Below, in pieces: positions 15,589-22,918 of a stretch of DNA of 36,091 nt. This DNA is from Chitinophagaceae bacterium (GTDB taxonomy: Bacteria; Bacteroidota; Bacteroidia; Chitinophagales; Chitinophagaceae), in contig JAICZH010000023.1 of assembly GCA_025933775.1 (NCBI GenBank), forward strand, positions 1 to 36,091. The letters are read 5' to 3'. Within the stretch, counting starts at the first letter, position 1, and each line of letters starts with the position of its first letter. A model generated the notes under the pieces. It made no database searches, was not told the DNA's origin, and worked only from the letters and a program-made list of their open reading frames with translations. Position numbers and translations under genes: made by a program.

Positions 15589-16752
15589 AATAATCTCTTT
15601 CAATTTTTCCACCACAACATCTACTTCTTCTTTTGTATTGTACTTGCAAAAAGAAAAACGAACTGTAACCTGATTAGGATTATTGGTAATCGCTCTTATT
15701 ACGTGGCTTCCGGCATCGGCGCCTGAAGTGCAGGCGCTGCCGCCACTTGCGCAGATATTATTTATATCAAGATTGAAAAGAAGCATTTCAGATTTTTCTG
15801 TTTTTGGAAAAGCAGCGCTTAACACAGTGTATAAACATTTGCCATCAGTATCTCCATTAAAATAAACGCCGGGAATATTTTGCAACAATTTTTTCTTCAT
15901 ATAATTTTTTATTCCGCTGATGTATTCTTTATCTGCTTCATGATTTTGTGTTGCGAGTTCCAATGCTTTTGCAAAGCCAACAATGCCATATAAATTTTCA
16001 GTACCTGCGCGCATGTTGCGTTCCTGGCTTCCACCATTTATAAACGGATTGATTTTTATATTTTCATTTATATATAAAATTCCAACACCTTTCGGCCCGT
16101 GAAATTTATGACTGGCGCCGGTAATAAAATGAACAGGAAGTTTTCTTAAATCAAATGGAAAATGGCCAATCGTTTGAACAGTATCCGAATGAAAAATGGC
16201 ATTATATTTTTTACATAAATTCCCAACTGTTTCTATGTCCGTTATATTTCCGATTTCATTGTTGGCGTGCATTAAAGTTACCAGGCATTTTTCTTTGCTT
16301 TCTTTTAATAGTCTTTCCAGATCATTCAAATCAATTTCACTATTGGATAAAAGTTTTACATAACAAACTTCTGCTTCATTTCTTTTAGCAAGATATTCCA
16401 CACAATGCAGCGTGGCGTGGTGTTCCAGAGGACACGTAATAATTTTTTTACAACCAAGATCACGAACGGAAGCATTAATTGCTGTGTTGGTGCTTTCCGT
16501 GCCGCCGCTTGTAAAAAATATTTCTGCAGGATGTGCATTTAAAATTTTTGCAACCGATTTTCTTGCATTTTCAATTGCCATTCTTGTTTCGCGCCCGTAA
16601 GAATATATTGATGATGGATTACCAAACTTTTCTGTGAGATACGGCATCATTGATTCAAGCACTAAGGGATCGAGTGAAGTAGTAGCTGCGTTGTCGAAAT
16701 AAATTCGGCCCCCCACTTTTGAATTATCATTTATAATCTGACTTCTTTCCAT
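15586..16752 (-). CDS. Cysteine desulfurase (NifS/IscS type)
   Basis: A 388-residue PLP-dependent class V aminotransferase-fold enzyme that takes sulfur from cysteine for Fe-S clusters or thiolated tRNA. Visible: YFDNAATT at residues 18-25, TSGGTESTN at 81-89, His111 (LEHHA), HSDTVQT at 188-194, PLP lysine Lys216 in SHKFHGPKG, and the catalytic Cys341 in GGSACTSG, whose flexible loop is of the short-to-medium NifS/IscS kind. No iscU or sufU neighbour is present; the gene is preceded by the phosphosugar mutase on the same strand (36 bp), so the two are probably cotranscribed. All catalytic residues are intact. Confidence 0.92.
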   Translation of the reverse strand: MERSQIINDNSKVGGRIYFDNAATTSLDPLVLESMMPYLTEKFGNPSSIYSYGRETRMAIENARKSVAKILNAHPAEIFFTSGGTESTNTAINASVRDLGCKKIITCPLEHHATLHCVEYLAKRNEAEVCYVKLLSNSEIDLNDLERLLKESKEKCLVTLMHANNEIGNITDIETVGNLCKKYNAIFHSDTVQTIGHFPFDLRKLPVHFITGASHKFHGPKGVGILYINENIKINPFINGGSQERNMRAGTENLYGIVGFAKALELATQNHEADKEYISGIKNYMKKKLLQNIPGVYFNGDTDGKCLYTVLSAAFPKTEKSEMLLFNLDINNICASGGSACTSGADAGSHVIRAITNNPNQVTVRFSFCKYNTKEEVDVVVEKLKEII

Positions 16753-16788
16753 AAATTTAAAAAATATTCCGCTTTAGAGGTTGGGGGT

Positions 16789-18168
16789 TTACATCGCTTC
16801 GCGAATATCGTTCATAATTTTTTTTGCAATATTTTCTGCAGTGGTTTCAAAATTACTTTCAGAATAAATCCGTATGATAGGCTCGGTATTGCTGGTTCGC
16901 AGGTGTACCCAATCTTTATCAAATTCAATTTTTAATCCATCTTCTGTATTAATAGGATGGCTTTTATATTTATCTTTTATTTTTTTAAAAACTTCTTTTA
17001 CATCAACATTCGTTTCCAATGCAATTTTATTTTTTGAAATAAAATAATCAGGATACATGCCGCGTAATTGATTGATGGATTTTTGTGAATGCGCCAAATG
17101 TGTAAGAAATAAACCAATACCAATTAATGCATCGCGGCCATAATGAAAGTCAGGAACGATAATGCCTCCGTTGCCTTCGCCGCCAATTACTGCGTGCACT
17201 TCTTTCATTTTATTTACCACATTTACTTCACCAACTGCCGAAGGAAAATATTCACCGCCATGCTTATGCGTAATTTCTTTTAATGCTTTTGTGGAAGACA
17301 TATTGCTTACCGTATTTCCTTTTCTTTTACTTAAAATATAATCAGCAACTGCCACTAAAGTGTATTCTTCGCCAAACATATTTCCATCTTCGCATACAAA
17401 GCAAAGCCTGTCCACATCAGGATCTACAGCGATTCCCAAACTTGCATTCTGTTTTTTTACTTCACTGCTCAGGTTGGTTAAATGAGCAGGAAGCGGTTCA
17501 GGATTATGGGCAAATTTTCCATTTACTTCTCCATTTAAAACAATAACATCTTTAACGCCTAATGCTTTTAACAATGCAGGAATATATATTGCACCGGAAC
17601 TGTTTATAGCATCAACAACAATTTTATATTTTGATTTTTTTATTGCTGCAACATCTACTAATTCATAATTCACCACTGCATCAATATGCTTTTGTAAATA
17701 AGAATTATCTTTCGTATAAGCGCCCATTTTATCAACAGGAGCAAAAACAAAATCTTCTTTTTCCGCTAATGCCAAAACTTTTTCTCCATCAATGCTATTA
17801 ATAAATTCACCATTTTTATTGAGCAATTTTAATGCATTCCATTCTTTGGGATTATGACTGGCTGTTAAAATAATTCCGCCTGCAGCTTTTTCTTGCTGCA
17901 CGGCAATTTCTACTGTTGGCGTTGTTGTTAATCCGAGATCAATTACCTGAAACCCACATGCCACAAGGGTGTTAGCGCATAATCCGTTTACCATTTCTCC
18001 GCTCATTCTTCCATCACGGCCAATGATAATTTTTTTTAAGCCTTGCTGAGTGTTGAGCCATGTTGCAAATGCTGCTGTGAATTTTACAATGTCGGGTGGT
18101 GTAAGGTTTTCTGCTGGTTTTCCTCCGATAGTTCCTCTTATTCCGGAGATACTTTTTATCAATGCCAC
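16789..18168 (-). CDS. glmM: Phosphoglucosamine mutase / phosphomannomutase
   Basis: A 459-residue alpha-D-phosphohexomutase. The phosphoserine loop is TASHNP at residues 102-107 (Ser104), the Mg2+ loop DPDVDR at 249-254, the sugar-binding loop GGEGNGG at 329-335, and the phosphate-binding loop RTSNTEP near the C-terminus. In Bacteroidota this gene is usually annotated as phosphoglucosamine mutase, making glucosamine-1-phosphate for peptidoglycan, but phosphomannomutase activity cannot be excluded from the motifs, so the symbol is tentative. The length is normal. ATG at 18168 gives the conserved MALIKSISGIRGTIGG start. Divergent from the methyltransferase gene, with a repeat cluster between them. 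Confidence 0.88.
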   Translation of the reverse strand: MALIKSISGIRGTIGGKPAENLTPPDIVKFTAAFATWLNTQQGLKKIIIGRDGRMSGEMVNGLCANTLVACGFQVIDLGLTTTPTVEIAVQQEKAAGGIILTASHNPKEWNALKLLNKNGEFINSIDGEKVLALAEKEDFVFAPVDKMGAYTKDNSYLQKHIDAVVNYELVDVAAIKKSKYKIVVDAINSSGAIYIPALLKALGVKDVIVLNGEVNGKFAHNPEPLPAHLTNLSSEVKKQNASLGIAVDPDVDRLCFVCEDGNMFGEEYTLVAVADYILSKRKGNTVSNMSSTKALKEITHKHGGEYFPSAVGEVNVVNKMKEVHAVIGGEGNGGIIVPDFHYGRDALIGIGLFLTHLAHSQKSINQLRGMYPDYFISKNKIALETNVDVKEVFKKIKDKYKSHPINTEDGLKIEFDKDWVHLRTSNTEPIIRIYSESNFETTAENIAKKIMNDIREAM

Positions 18169-18210
18169 GTGTTCTTTTGTTTAAGGATGCAAAGATAAAG
18201 CAATTGTTTA

Positions 18211-18296
18211 ATTAGCTAATTCGCCAATGTGCTAATTTGTTATTATGCTAATGACAATTAATTGGCTAATTGGCTAATTAGCCAATTGGCTAATTA
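18211..18296. repeat. GCTAATT-type repeat cluster between glmM and methyltransferase
   Basis: About eight copies of GCTAAT(T) in direct and inverted arrangement, including the 20-bp perfect palindrome AATTGGCTAATTAGCCAATT at 18268-18287. It fills most of the divergent intergenic space. Spacing is irregular, so it is not a CRISPR array. Confidence 0.7.
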
Positions 18297-18298
18297 TT

Positions 18299-18306
18299 TA
18301 CATTTG
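18299..18306 (+). promoter_or_regulatory. Possible Bacteroidota -7 element, methyltransferase gene
   Basis: TACATTTG matches the Bacteroidota -7 consensus TAnnTTTG. It ends 4 bp before the ATG at 18311, so transcription would start about at the ATG, giving a leaderless or nearly leaderless mRNA. Single-motif evidence only; no clear -33 element was identified. Confidence 0.35.
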
Positions 18307-18310
18307 TATT

Positions 18311-19069
18311 ATGACAGAAAACAAACCATGGTTTAAAGATTGGTTTAATTCTCCTTATTATCATCAGCTTTATTTTAAACATGATAAGGCTGAGGCCGAA
18401 AAATTTATTAATAAATTAATTGAACGTTTACAACCTGCAAAAGAATCTTTAATGCTCGATGTAGCCTGCGGAAGAGGCCGCCACTCAAAGATCCTGGCGG
18501 CAATGGGTTTCGATGTTACAGGAATTGATCTGGCAACGGAAAGCATTAAAGAAGCTAAAAAATTTGAAACGGAAAATCTTCATTTTTTTGTTCACGATAT
18601 GCGATTGCCTTTCTGGATAAATTATTTTAATTACGCGTTTAATTTTTTTACCAGCTTTGGCTATTTTAATACAAGAAGAGAAAATGAAAATGCGATAAGA
18701 ACTATTGCACAATCTTTATTACCCAATGGAATTTTTGTAATAGATTATTTAAATGCTCATTATGCTGAAGATCATTTGGTGCATCTATCAGAAAAACAAA
18801 TTGATGATGTTACTTACCTTCTTACCAAATGGTATGATGAAACTTTTTTTTATAAAAAAATAATTATTGAAGATGATGTATTGAAAAAACCATTGGAGTA
18901 CCAGGAAAAAGTTACTAAATTTTCTTTAGGCGATTTTACTGAAATGCTTGCCTATCATCAGTTACAGGTGCAGGAAGTGTTTGGCGATTATAATTTCAAC
19001 AGCTATCATGTAAAAAATTCTCCGAGGATGATTATTATTTCCAAAAAAGTTATAAAGAAGTTACCATAA
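18311..19069 (+). CDS. Class I SAM-dependent methyltransferase
   Basis: A 252-residue Rossmann-fold methyltransferase. Motif I is LDVACGRGRH at residues 49-58, and the acidic end of the second strand is GIDLA at 71-75. FVHDMRLPF (about 95-103) and the FTSFGYF segment correspond to motifs II-III. The N-terminus MTENKPWFKDWFNSPYYHQLY is characteristic of a conserved Bacteroidota subgroup (methyltransferase domain 25-type). The substrate is unknown. Its start lies directly after the repeat cluster at 18211-18296. It is convergent with the RNase HI gene (12 bp between stops). Confidence 0.88.
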   Translation: MTENKPWFKDWFNSPYYHQLYFKHDKAEAEKFINKLIERLQPAKESLMLDVACGRGRHSKILAAMGFDVTGIDLATESIKEAKKFETENLHFFVHDMRLPFWINYFNYAFNFFTSFGYFNTRRENENAIRTIAQSLLPNGIFVIDYLNAHYAEDHLVHLSEKQIDDVTYLLTKWYDETFFYKKIIIEDDVLKKPLEYQEKVTKFSLGDFTEMLAYHQLQVQEVFGDYNFNSYHVKNSPRMIIISKKVIKKLP

Positions 19070-19081
19070 TATAAATTTCGT

Positions 19082-19570
19082 TTATGCTTCACCGTTAGAT
19101 GCGCTTTTTTCATAACCGTCATCAATTAAAAGATTGTTTCCATCTGCGGCTTGTGTTGCTAAAATATCGCAACGATTGTTATAAAAATTTTCGGCATGGC
19201 CTTTCACCCAATTAAAATGAATGGAATGATTTTTTGAAAGCGCATAATATTTTTCCCAGAGGTCGCGGTTTTTTATATTTCCTTTAAAATTTGTTTTGAT
19301 CCATTTATCCAACCATTTTTCCATAATCGCTTTTACCACGTAATTACTGTCGGAATAAATTATAAGATTTAAATTATTTTTTTTCAATGCTTCCAATGCA
19401 GCAATTACAGCCATTAGCTCCATCCGGTTGTTAGTAGTAAGCCGATAGCCTTGCGATAATTCTTTTTTTAATTTGTTCCACATCAATATAACACCGTACC
19501 CGCCTTTGCCGGGGTTTCCCCTTGAAGCACCGTCGGTATAAATTTTTATTTCATTAATTGAATCGCTCAT
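19082..19570 (-). CDS. rnhA: Ribonuclease HI
   Basis: A 162-residue enzyme that cuts the RNA strand of RNA-DNA hybrids. The four catalytic acids are present: Asp13 (YTDGASRGNPGKGG), Glu51 (NNRMELMA), Asp74 (YSDSNYV) and Asp135 (NNRCDILA), with the mobile His125 in KGHAENF. It has the Trp/Lys-rich basic protrusion (EKWLDKWIKTNFKG, about 84-98) of E. coli-type RNase HI. The length is normal. It lies 27 bp downstream of the choice-of-anchor-type lipoprotein gene on the same strand. Confidence 0.96.
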   Translation of the reverse strand: MSDSINEIKIYTDGASRGNPGKGGYGVILMWNKLKKELSQGYRLTTNNRMELMAVIAALEALKKNNLNLIIYSDSNYVVKAIMEKWLDKWIKTNFKGNIKNRDLWEKYYALSKNHSIHFNWVKGHAENFYNNRCDILATQAADGNNLLIDDGYEKSASNGEA

Positions 19571-19597
19571 TAAATTATATGATGGCAGTTGAGTATT

Positions 19598-20332
19598 TTA
19601 ATGCCCGAAACTTTTATAAGCAACTGAATCAATCCCAATACCAGAGCCGTTTCCATTTGATCCGCCATTGGTAACAAAATACCGGAAAGCAAATCTTGTT
19701 TGTAATGTGTCGGTTAAACCAGAGATGGTAATATCAAAACGCGTCCATTGAGAAGGATATGCAAATACATCCGGATGATTGATGCTGCTGTAAACAAGAT
19801 TGGGATTTATATCTAAAAGTATTTGAGTAAAATTTCCAGGATCAAGTCCATTGCCTACATCAAGCCCGTCATTTACCGGGTTTATTCTTACCTGCAGGCT
19901 ATTTCCAAAATCGGTTGTATCACTTACACCGTCAAAAAGGTTCCACGCTCTTGTATAAAAAATTATCCTGTCGCCATTTTGCATAAGTATTGATGGCGAA
20001 ATAAGCCAGTTGCTGATGATTCCTTGTTGTGCTGAGGTTGATAAATAATCAGCGCCAATAAAACCTGCATTCACACCTTTATTGGAATAAGCGTTAAAGA
20101 AAGGAGGATCTTCGCCGCCATTTTTCCAATTACTGTTGCCTTTGGGATCGCTGGTATTTATAAATTGCCATCCTCTTGCCACTGCTGCAGTGGAAGAATC
20201 AAATTCTTCTACAAACGATTGATCGGGAATTGGCGCGGCTTTCGGAGCAGTTTTATTTTTTTTACAGGAATACAATAACAAAAATATTGCGCTGCAAAGA
20301 ATAAAAAGTTTTGGCAAAATAGAGGTTTTCAT
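19598..20332 (-). CDS. Lipoprotein, choice-of-anchor J / adhesion-like domain
   Basis: A 244-residue lipoprotein. ATG at 20332 is chosen because it begins the signal peptide MKTSILPKLFILCSAIFLLLYSC; the frame extends nine codons upstream without adding signal features. After the lipid Cys come a Lys/Pro linker and a beta-sandwich: FVEEFDSSTAAVARGWQFIN, then SNWLISPSILMQNGDRIIFY, SLQVRINP and, at the end, GIGIDSVAYKS. That pattern (FxEdFd...GW...WLisPai...g..l.F.tr....) is the cleaved-adhesin/choice-of-anchor J fold common in Bacteroidota surface proteins. Ligand unknown. A GC-rich repeat element lies upstream. Confidence 0.8.
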   Translation of the reverse strand: MKTSILPKLFILCSAIFLLLYSCKKNKTAPKAAPIPDQSFVEEFDSSTAAVARGWQFINTSDPKGNSNWKNGGEDPPFFNAYSNKGVNAGFIGADYLSTSAQQGIISNWLISPSILMQNGDRIIFYTRAWNLFDGVSDTTDFGNSLQVRINPVNDGLDVGNGLDPGNFTQILLDINPNLVYSSINHPDVFAYPSQWTRFDITISGLTDTLQTRFAFRYFVTNGGSNGNGSGIGIDSVAYKSFGH

Positions 20333-20431
20333 GTAATTATTTTTCGGGTAATTCAGCAATTAGAATATAAAGTGAAATTAATATTTTTTCCTTGTATAAA
20401 ATGAAAGGAATTATAAAACTCATTTCGAGAT

Positions 20432-20488
20432 AGTGGGCGGTGGGGGCACCGCCCACTGCGTTCGGCGGGTGTCCTCACCCACCGGCGG
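20432..20488. repeat. GC-rich double-hairpin intergenic repeat (REP-like)
   Basis: Two adjacent hairpins in an otherwise AT-rich spacer. The first has an 11-bp perfect stem (AGTGGGCGGTG, 20432-20442, with CACCGCCCACT, 20447-20457) and a GGGG loop. The second is CGGCGGGTG-TCCT-CACCCACCG (20463-20484) with one mismatch. Composition and paired-hairpin design resemble REP/BIME elements mobilised by RAYT transposases. No RAYT gene is in the window. Confidence 0.7.
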
Positions 20489-20566
20489 CAATTTGGAATG
20501 CACCCTATAAAATGAAATTGCAAGTCATTAAGTTTTTTTGTTTTGAACAAATAATTTTATAAAAAG

Positions 20567-22222
20567 TTATACTTGAAAAACGCCTGTTTTAAAACTTTCA
20601 ATTTTATAATTGTTATTAGCGGCGGCAATATTTTCTGAAATGATAGCCCTCGTTTCCATCGGGTCAATAATTGCGTCTATCCATAACCGTGAGGCTGCAT
20701 AAAATGGCGTGGTTTGTTTTGCATATTTATCGGTTATTTTTTTTAAAAGACTTTCTTCATTTTCAGTTGAGTTTTCTTTTCCTTTCAATTTTAAAGAAGC
20801 CGTTTCAATTTGTAATAATGTTTTGGCTGCCTGGTCGCCGCCCATCACCGCTATTTTTGCAGAAGGCCATGCATAAATAAAACGGGGATCGTATGCTTTG
20901 CCACACATAGCGTAATTGCCCGCCCCATAAGAGTTTCCGAGTATAATGGTTATTTTTGGAACCACAGAATTGGCAACAGCATTTACCATTTTAGCGCCGT
21001 CTTTTATAATACCGCTGTGCTCACTTCTGCTGCCCACCATAAAACCGGTAACATCTTGTAAAAAAATAATCGGAATTTTTTTCTGGTTGCAATTCATAAT
21101 AAATCTTGCCGCTTTATCGGCGCTATCGTTATAAATAACGCCTCCCATTTGCAGCTCGCCTTTTTTATTTTTAATATTCAATCGCTGATTAGCAACAATG
21201 CCCACTGCCCATCCATCTATTCGTGCATAGCCACATAAAATGGTTTTGCCAAAACCTTCTTTAAATTGTTCAAATGAACTTTTTCTTTCATCGTTATTAG
21301 TTTCGTCGGCATCTACAATTCTTTCAATAATTTCAAGCATGTCGTACGGCATAGAATTGTCATTGGGAAAATAACCATATAATTCTTTAGAATTTTTTGC
21401 AGGAAGCAATGAAGCAATACGGCTGAAACCTGCTTTGGGCACATCTCCCAGTTTACTCATAATTTTTTTTATTTCATCAATGCATTCTTGTTCAGTTTTA
21501 AATTTATAATCTGCAATGCCACTGATTTCATTGTGAGTAACGGCGCCACCCAATGTTTCACTGTCTGTATTCTCGCCGATTGCCGCTTTTACTAAATAAG
21601 GCCCGGCTAAAAAAATAGAACCATTGCCTTCTACCATTAAAGTTTCATCGCTCATGATGGGAAGATAGGCGCCGCCTGCAACACACGGTCCCATTACAGC
21701 AGCAATTTGCGTAATACCCATCGCGCTCATCTTTGCATTGTTGCGAAATATCCGACCGAAATGTTCTTTATCAGGAAAAATTTCGTCTTGCATGGGAAGA
21801 AAAACTCCGGCACTGTCAACCAAATAAATTACCGGCAAATTATTTTCCATTGCAATTTCCTGCATGCGTAAATTTTTTTTCCCGGTGATAGGAAACCATG
21901 CCCCGGCCTTCACGGTTTGGTCGTTGGCAATAACAACACATTGTTTTCCGCTTACATAACCAATGCCCGCAACAGCACCCCCGGCGGGGCATCCGCCGTA
22001 TTCTTCATACATGCCGTAACCGGCAAATATGCCTATTTCAATAAAAGGTTTTTCTTTATCAAGAAGGTAATGAATCCTTTCTCTTGCAGTTAATTTGTTT
22101 CTTTCTTTTTGTTTTGCAATAGCTTTTTTACCGCCGCCTTCTTCAATTTTTATAATTATTTTTTTTACATTATTCAATGCAAGTTTCATTACATCTTCAT
22201 TACGATTAAAATCTATATTCAT
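20567..22222 (-). CDS. Acyl-CoA carboxylase carboxyltransferase (beta) subunit, MCC-like
   Basis: A 551-residue biotin-dependent carboxyltransferase subunit. The two crotonase-like domains are visible: N-terminal with CVVIANDQTVKAGAWFP, YLVDSAGVFLPMQDEIFPD, FGRIFRN and MGPCVAGGAYLPIMSDE; C-terminal with GWAVGIVANQR, IFLQDVTGFMVGS and GAGNYAMCGKAYDPRFIYAW. The VDSxGxxLPxQxEvFPD and FGRIF motifs point to the methylcrotonyl-CoA carboxylase (or geranyl-CoA) branch rather than propionyl-CoA carboxylase, so leucine breakdown is the likely pathway. The biotin carboxylase/carrier subunit is not in the window. The length fits the family. Works on carboxybiotin, hence depends on biotin made by bioB. 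Confidence 0.9.
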   Translation of the reverse strand: MNIDFNRNEDVMKLALNNVKKIIIKIEEGGGKKAIAKQKERNKLTARERIHYLLDKEKPFIEIGIFAGYGMYEEYGGCPAGGAVAGIGYVSGKQCVVIANDQTVKAGAWFPITGKKNLRMQEIAMENNLPVIYLVDSAGVFLPMQDEIFPDKEHFGRIFRNNAKMSAMGITQIAAVMGPCVAGGAYLPIMSDETLMVEGNGSIFLAGPYLVKAAIGENTDSETLGGAVTHNEISGIADYKFKTEQECIDEIKKIMSKLGDVPKAGFSRIASLLPAKNSKELYGYFPNDNSMPYDMLEIIERIVDADETNNDERKSSFEQFKEGFGKTILCGYARIDGWAVGIVANQRLNIKNKKGELQMGGVIYNDSADKAARFIMNCNQKKIPIIFLQDVTGFMVGSRSEHSGIIKDGAKMVNAVANSVVPKITIILGNSYGAGNYAMCGKAYDPRFIYAWPSAKIAVMGGDQAAKTLLQIETASLKLKGKENSTENEESLLKKITDKYAKQTTPFYAASRLWIDAIIDPMETRAIISENIAAANNNYKIESFKTGVFQV

Positions 22223-22286
22223 AATAATTTAATAAGATAAACCAAAACTAAAACTTTAAATTTTAGTTAGAAATAATTTAAACTTT

Positions 22287-22313
22287 TTGGAAAGTTTTTT
22301 TTGAACTTTCTAA
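22287..22313. repeat. GGAAAGTT hairpin, upstream copy
   Basis: TTGGAAAGTT (22287-22296) pairs with AACTTTCTAA (22304-22313) across a 7-nt T-rich loop, one mismatch. A nearly identical hairpin lies on the other side of the lipoprotein gene at 22856-22879. Confidence 0.65.
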
Positions 22314-22361
22314 AGGTTGCGAATTTGCTTTGTCAAACTTCAAATAAATTCATGTACATTC

Positions 22362-22847
22362 ATGATAAATAATTTCTCGTACATAGTGAAATATTTATTT
22401 TGTTTAAGTATTACAATTTTTTTTACTTCTTGCTGTAAAGAAAAAGATTGTCTTCCCGGACAAATAAGAAAAATAAGTTTGGCTTTTTATAGGACATCAG
22501 ATATTGATACAATTGTTCTTAAGCGTTTTTCAAAAACTTCCAATTTCAGCATCCTTATTGATTCAACAATTTTGAATAATTCAAATTCAAACTTCTATCC
22601 AAACGGTGATACAACAGCGGTATATATTTCAGATACTTCATTTACAATCCGAACCACTTATGATTATGAAATATATATTCCTGCAACAAATACTGTCGCA
22701 AGGATCAGTAAAATGATTGATCAACAAAAAAAACATCAGGTTTGTACTGTATGTGATTGCGTTCAAGGCCCTTGCTATAATCCTATTACTTCTTTTACTT
22801 TGAATGGGCAAATTATTTCAGGCGGAGATATTTATATTAAAAAATAA
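22362..22847 (+). CDS. Cysteine-rich hypothetical lipoprotein
   Basis: A 161-residue lipoprotein; ATG at 22362 begins MINNFSYIVKYLFCLSITIF followed by the lipobox FTSC. The frame is open further upstream but only from a TTG lying inside the upstream hairpin region. The mature part has CCKEKDCLPG at the start and VCTVCDCVQGPCYNP near the end, seven cysteines in all, suggesting disulfides or metal binding in the envelope. It is flanked on both sides by near-identical GGAAAGTT hairpins and faces the opposite way to both neighbours, which hints that it may be a separately acquired cassette. Not recognised. Confidence 0.65.
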   Translation: MINNFSYIVKYLFCLSITIFFTSCCKEKDCLPGQIRKISLAFYRTSDIDTIVLKRFSKTSNFSILIDSTILNNSNSNFYPNGDTTAVYISDTSFTIRTTYDYEIYIPATNTVARISKMIDQQKKHQVCTVCDCVQGPCYNPITSFTLNGQIISGGDIYIKK

Positions 22848-22855
22848 ATAAACGC

Positions 22856-22879
22856 TTGGAAAGTTTTTGAACTTTCCAA
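22856..22879. repeat. GGAAAGTT hairpin, downstream copy / terminator
   Basis: A 10-bp perfect stem, TTGGAAAGTT (22856-22865) and AACTTTCCAA (22870-22879), with a TTTG loop, 8 bp after the lipoprotein stop. It could serve as terminator for the plus-strand lipoprotein gene, though no long T run follows. Confidence 0.65.
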
Positions 22880-22918
22880 AAATTATGAATTTATAAGATG
22901 CAGGTTAAAAATTAAGAA

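Noticed and set aside
18211-18296. Possible CRISPR-like array
   Set aside because: Units are 7-11 bp, irregular, and occur in both orientations with no unique spacers; no cas genes are near.
20353-20550. 65-codon minus-strand frame across the GC-rich repeat
   Set aside because: Its Arg/Pro-rich middle is only the translation of the two GC hairpins; no start context or conserved domain.
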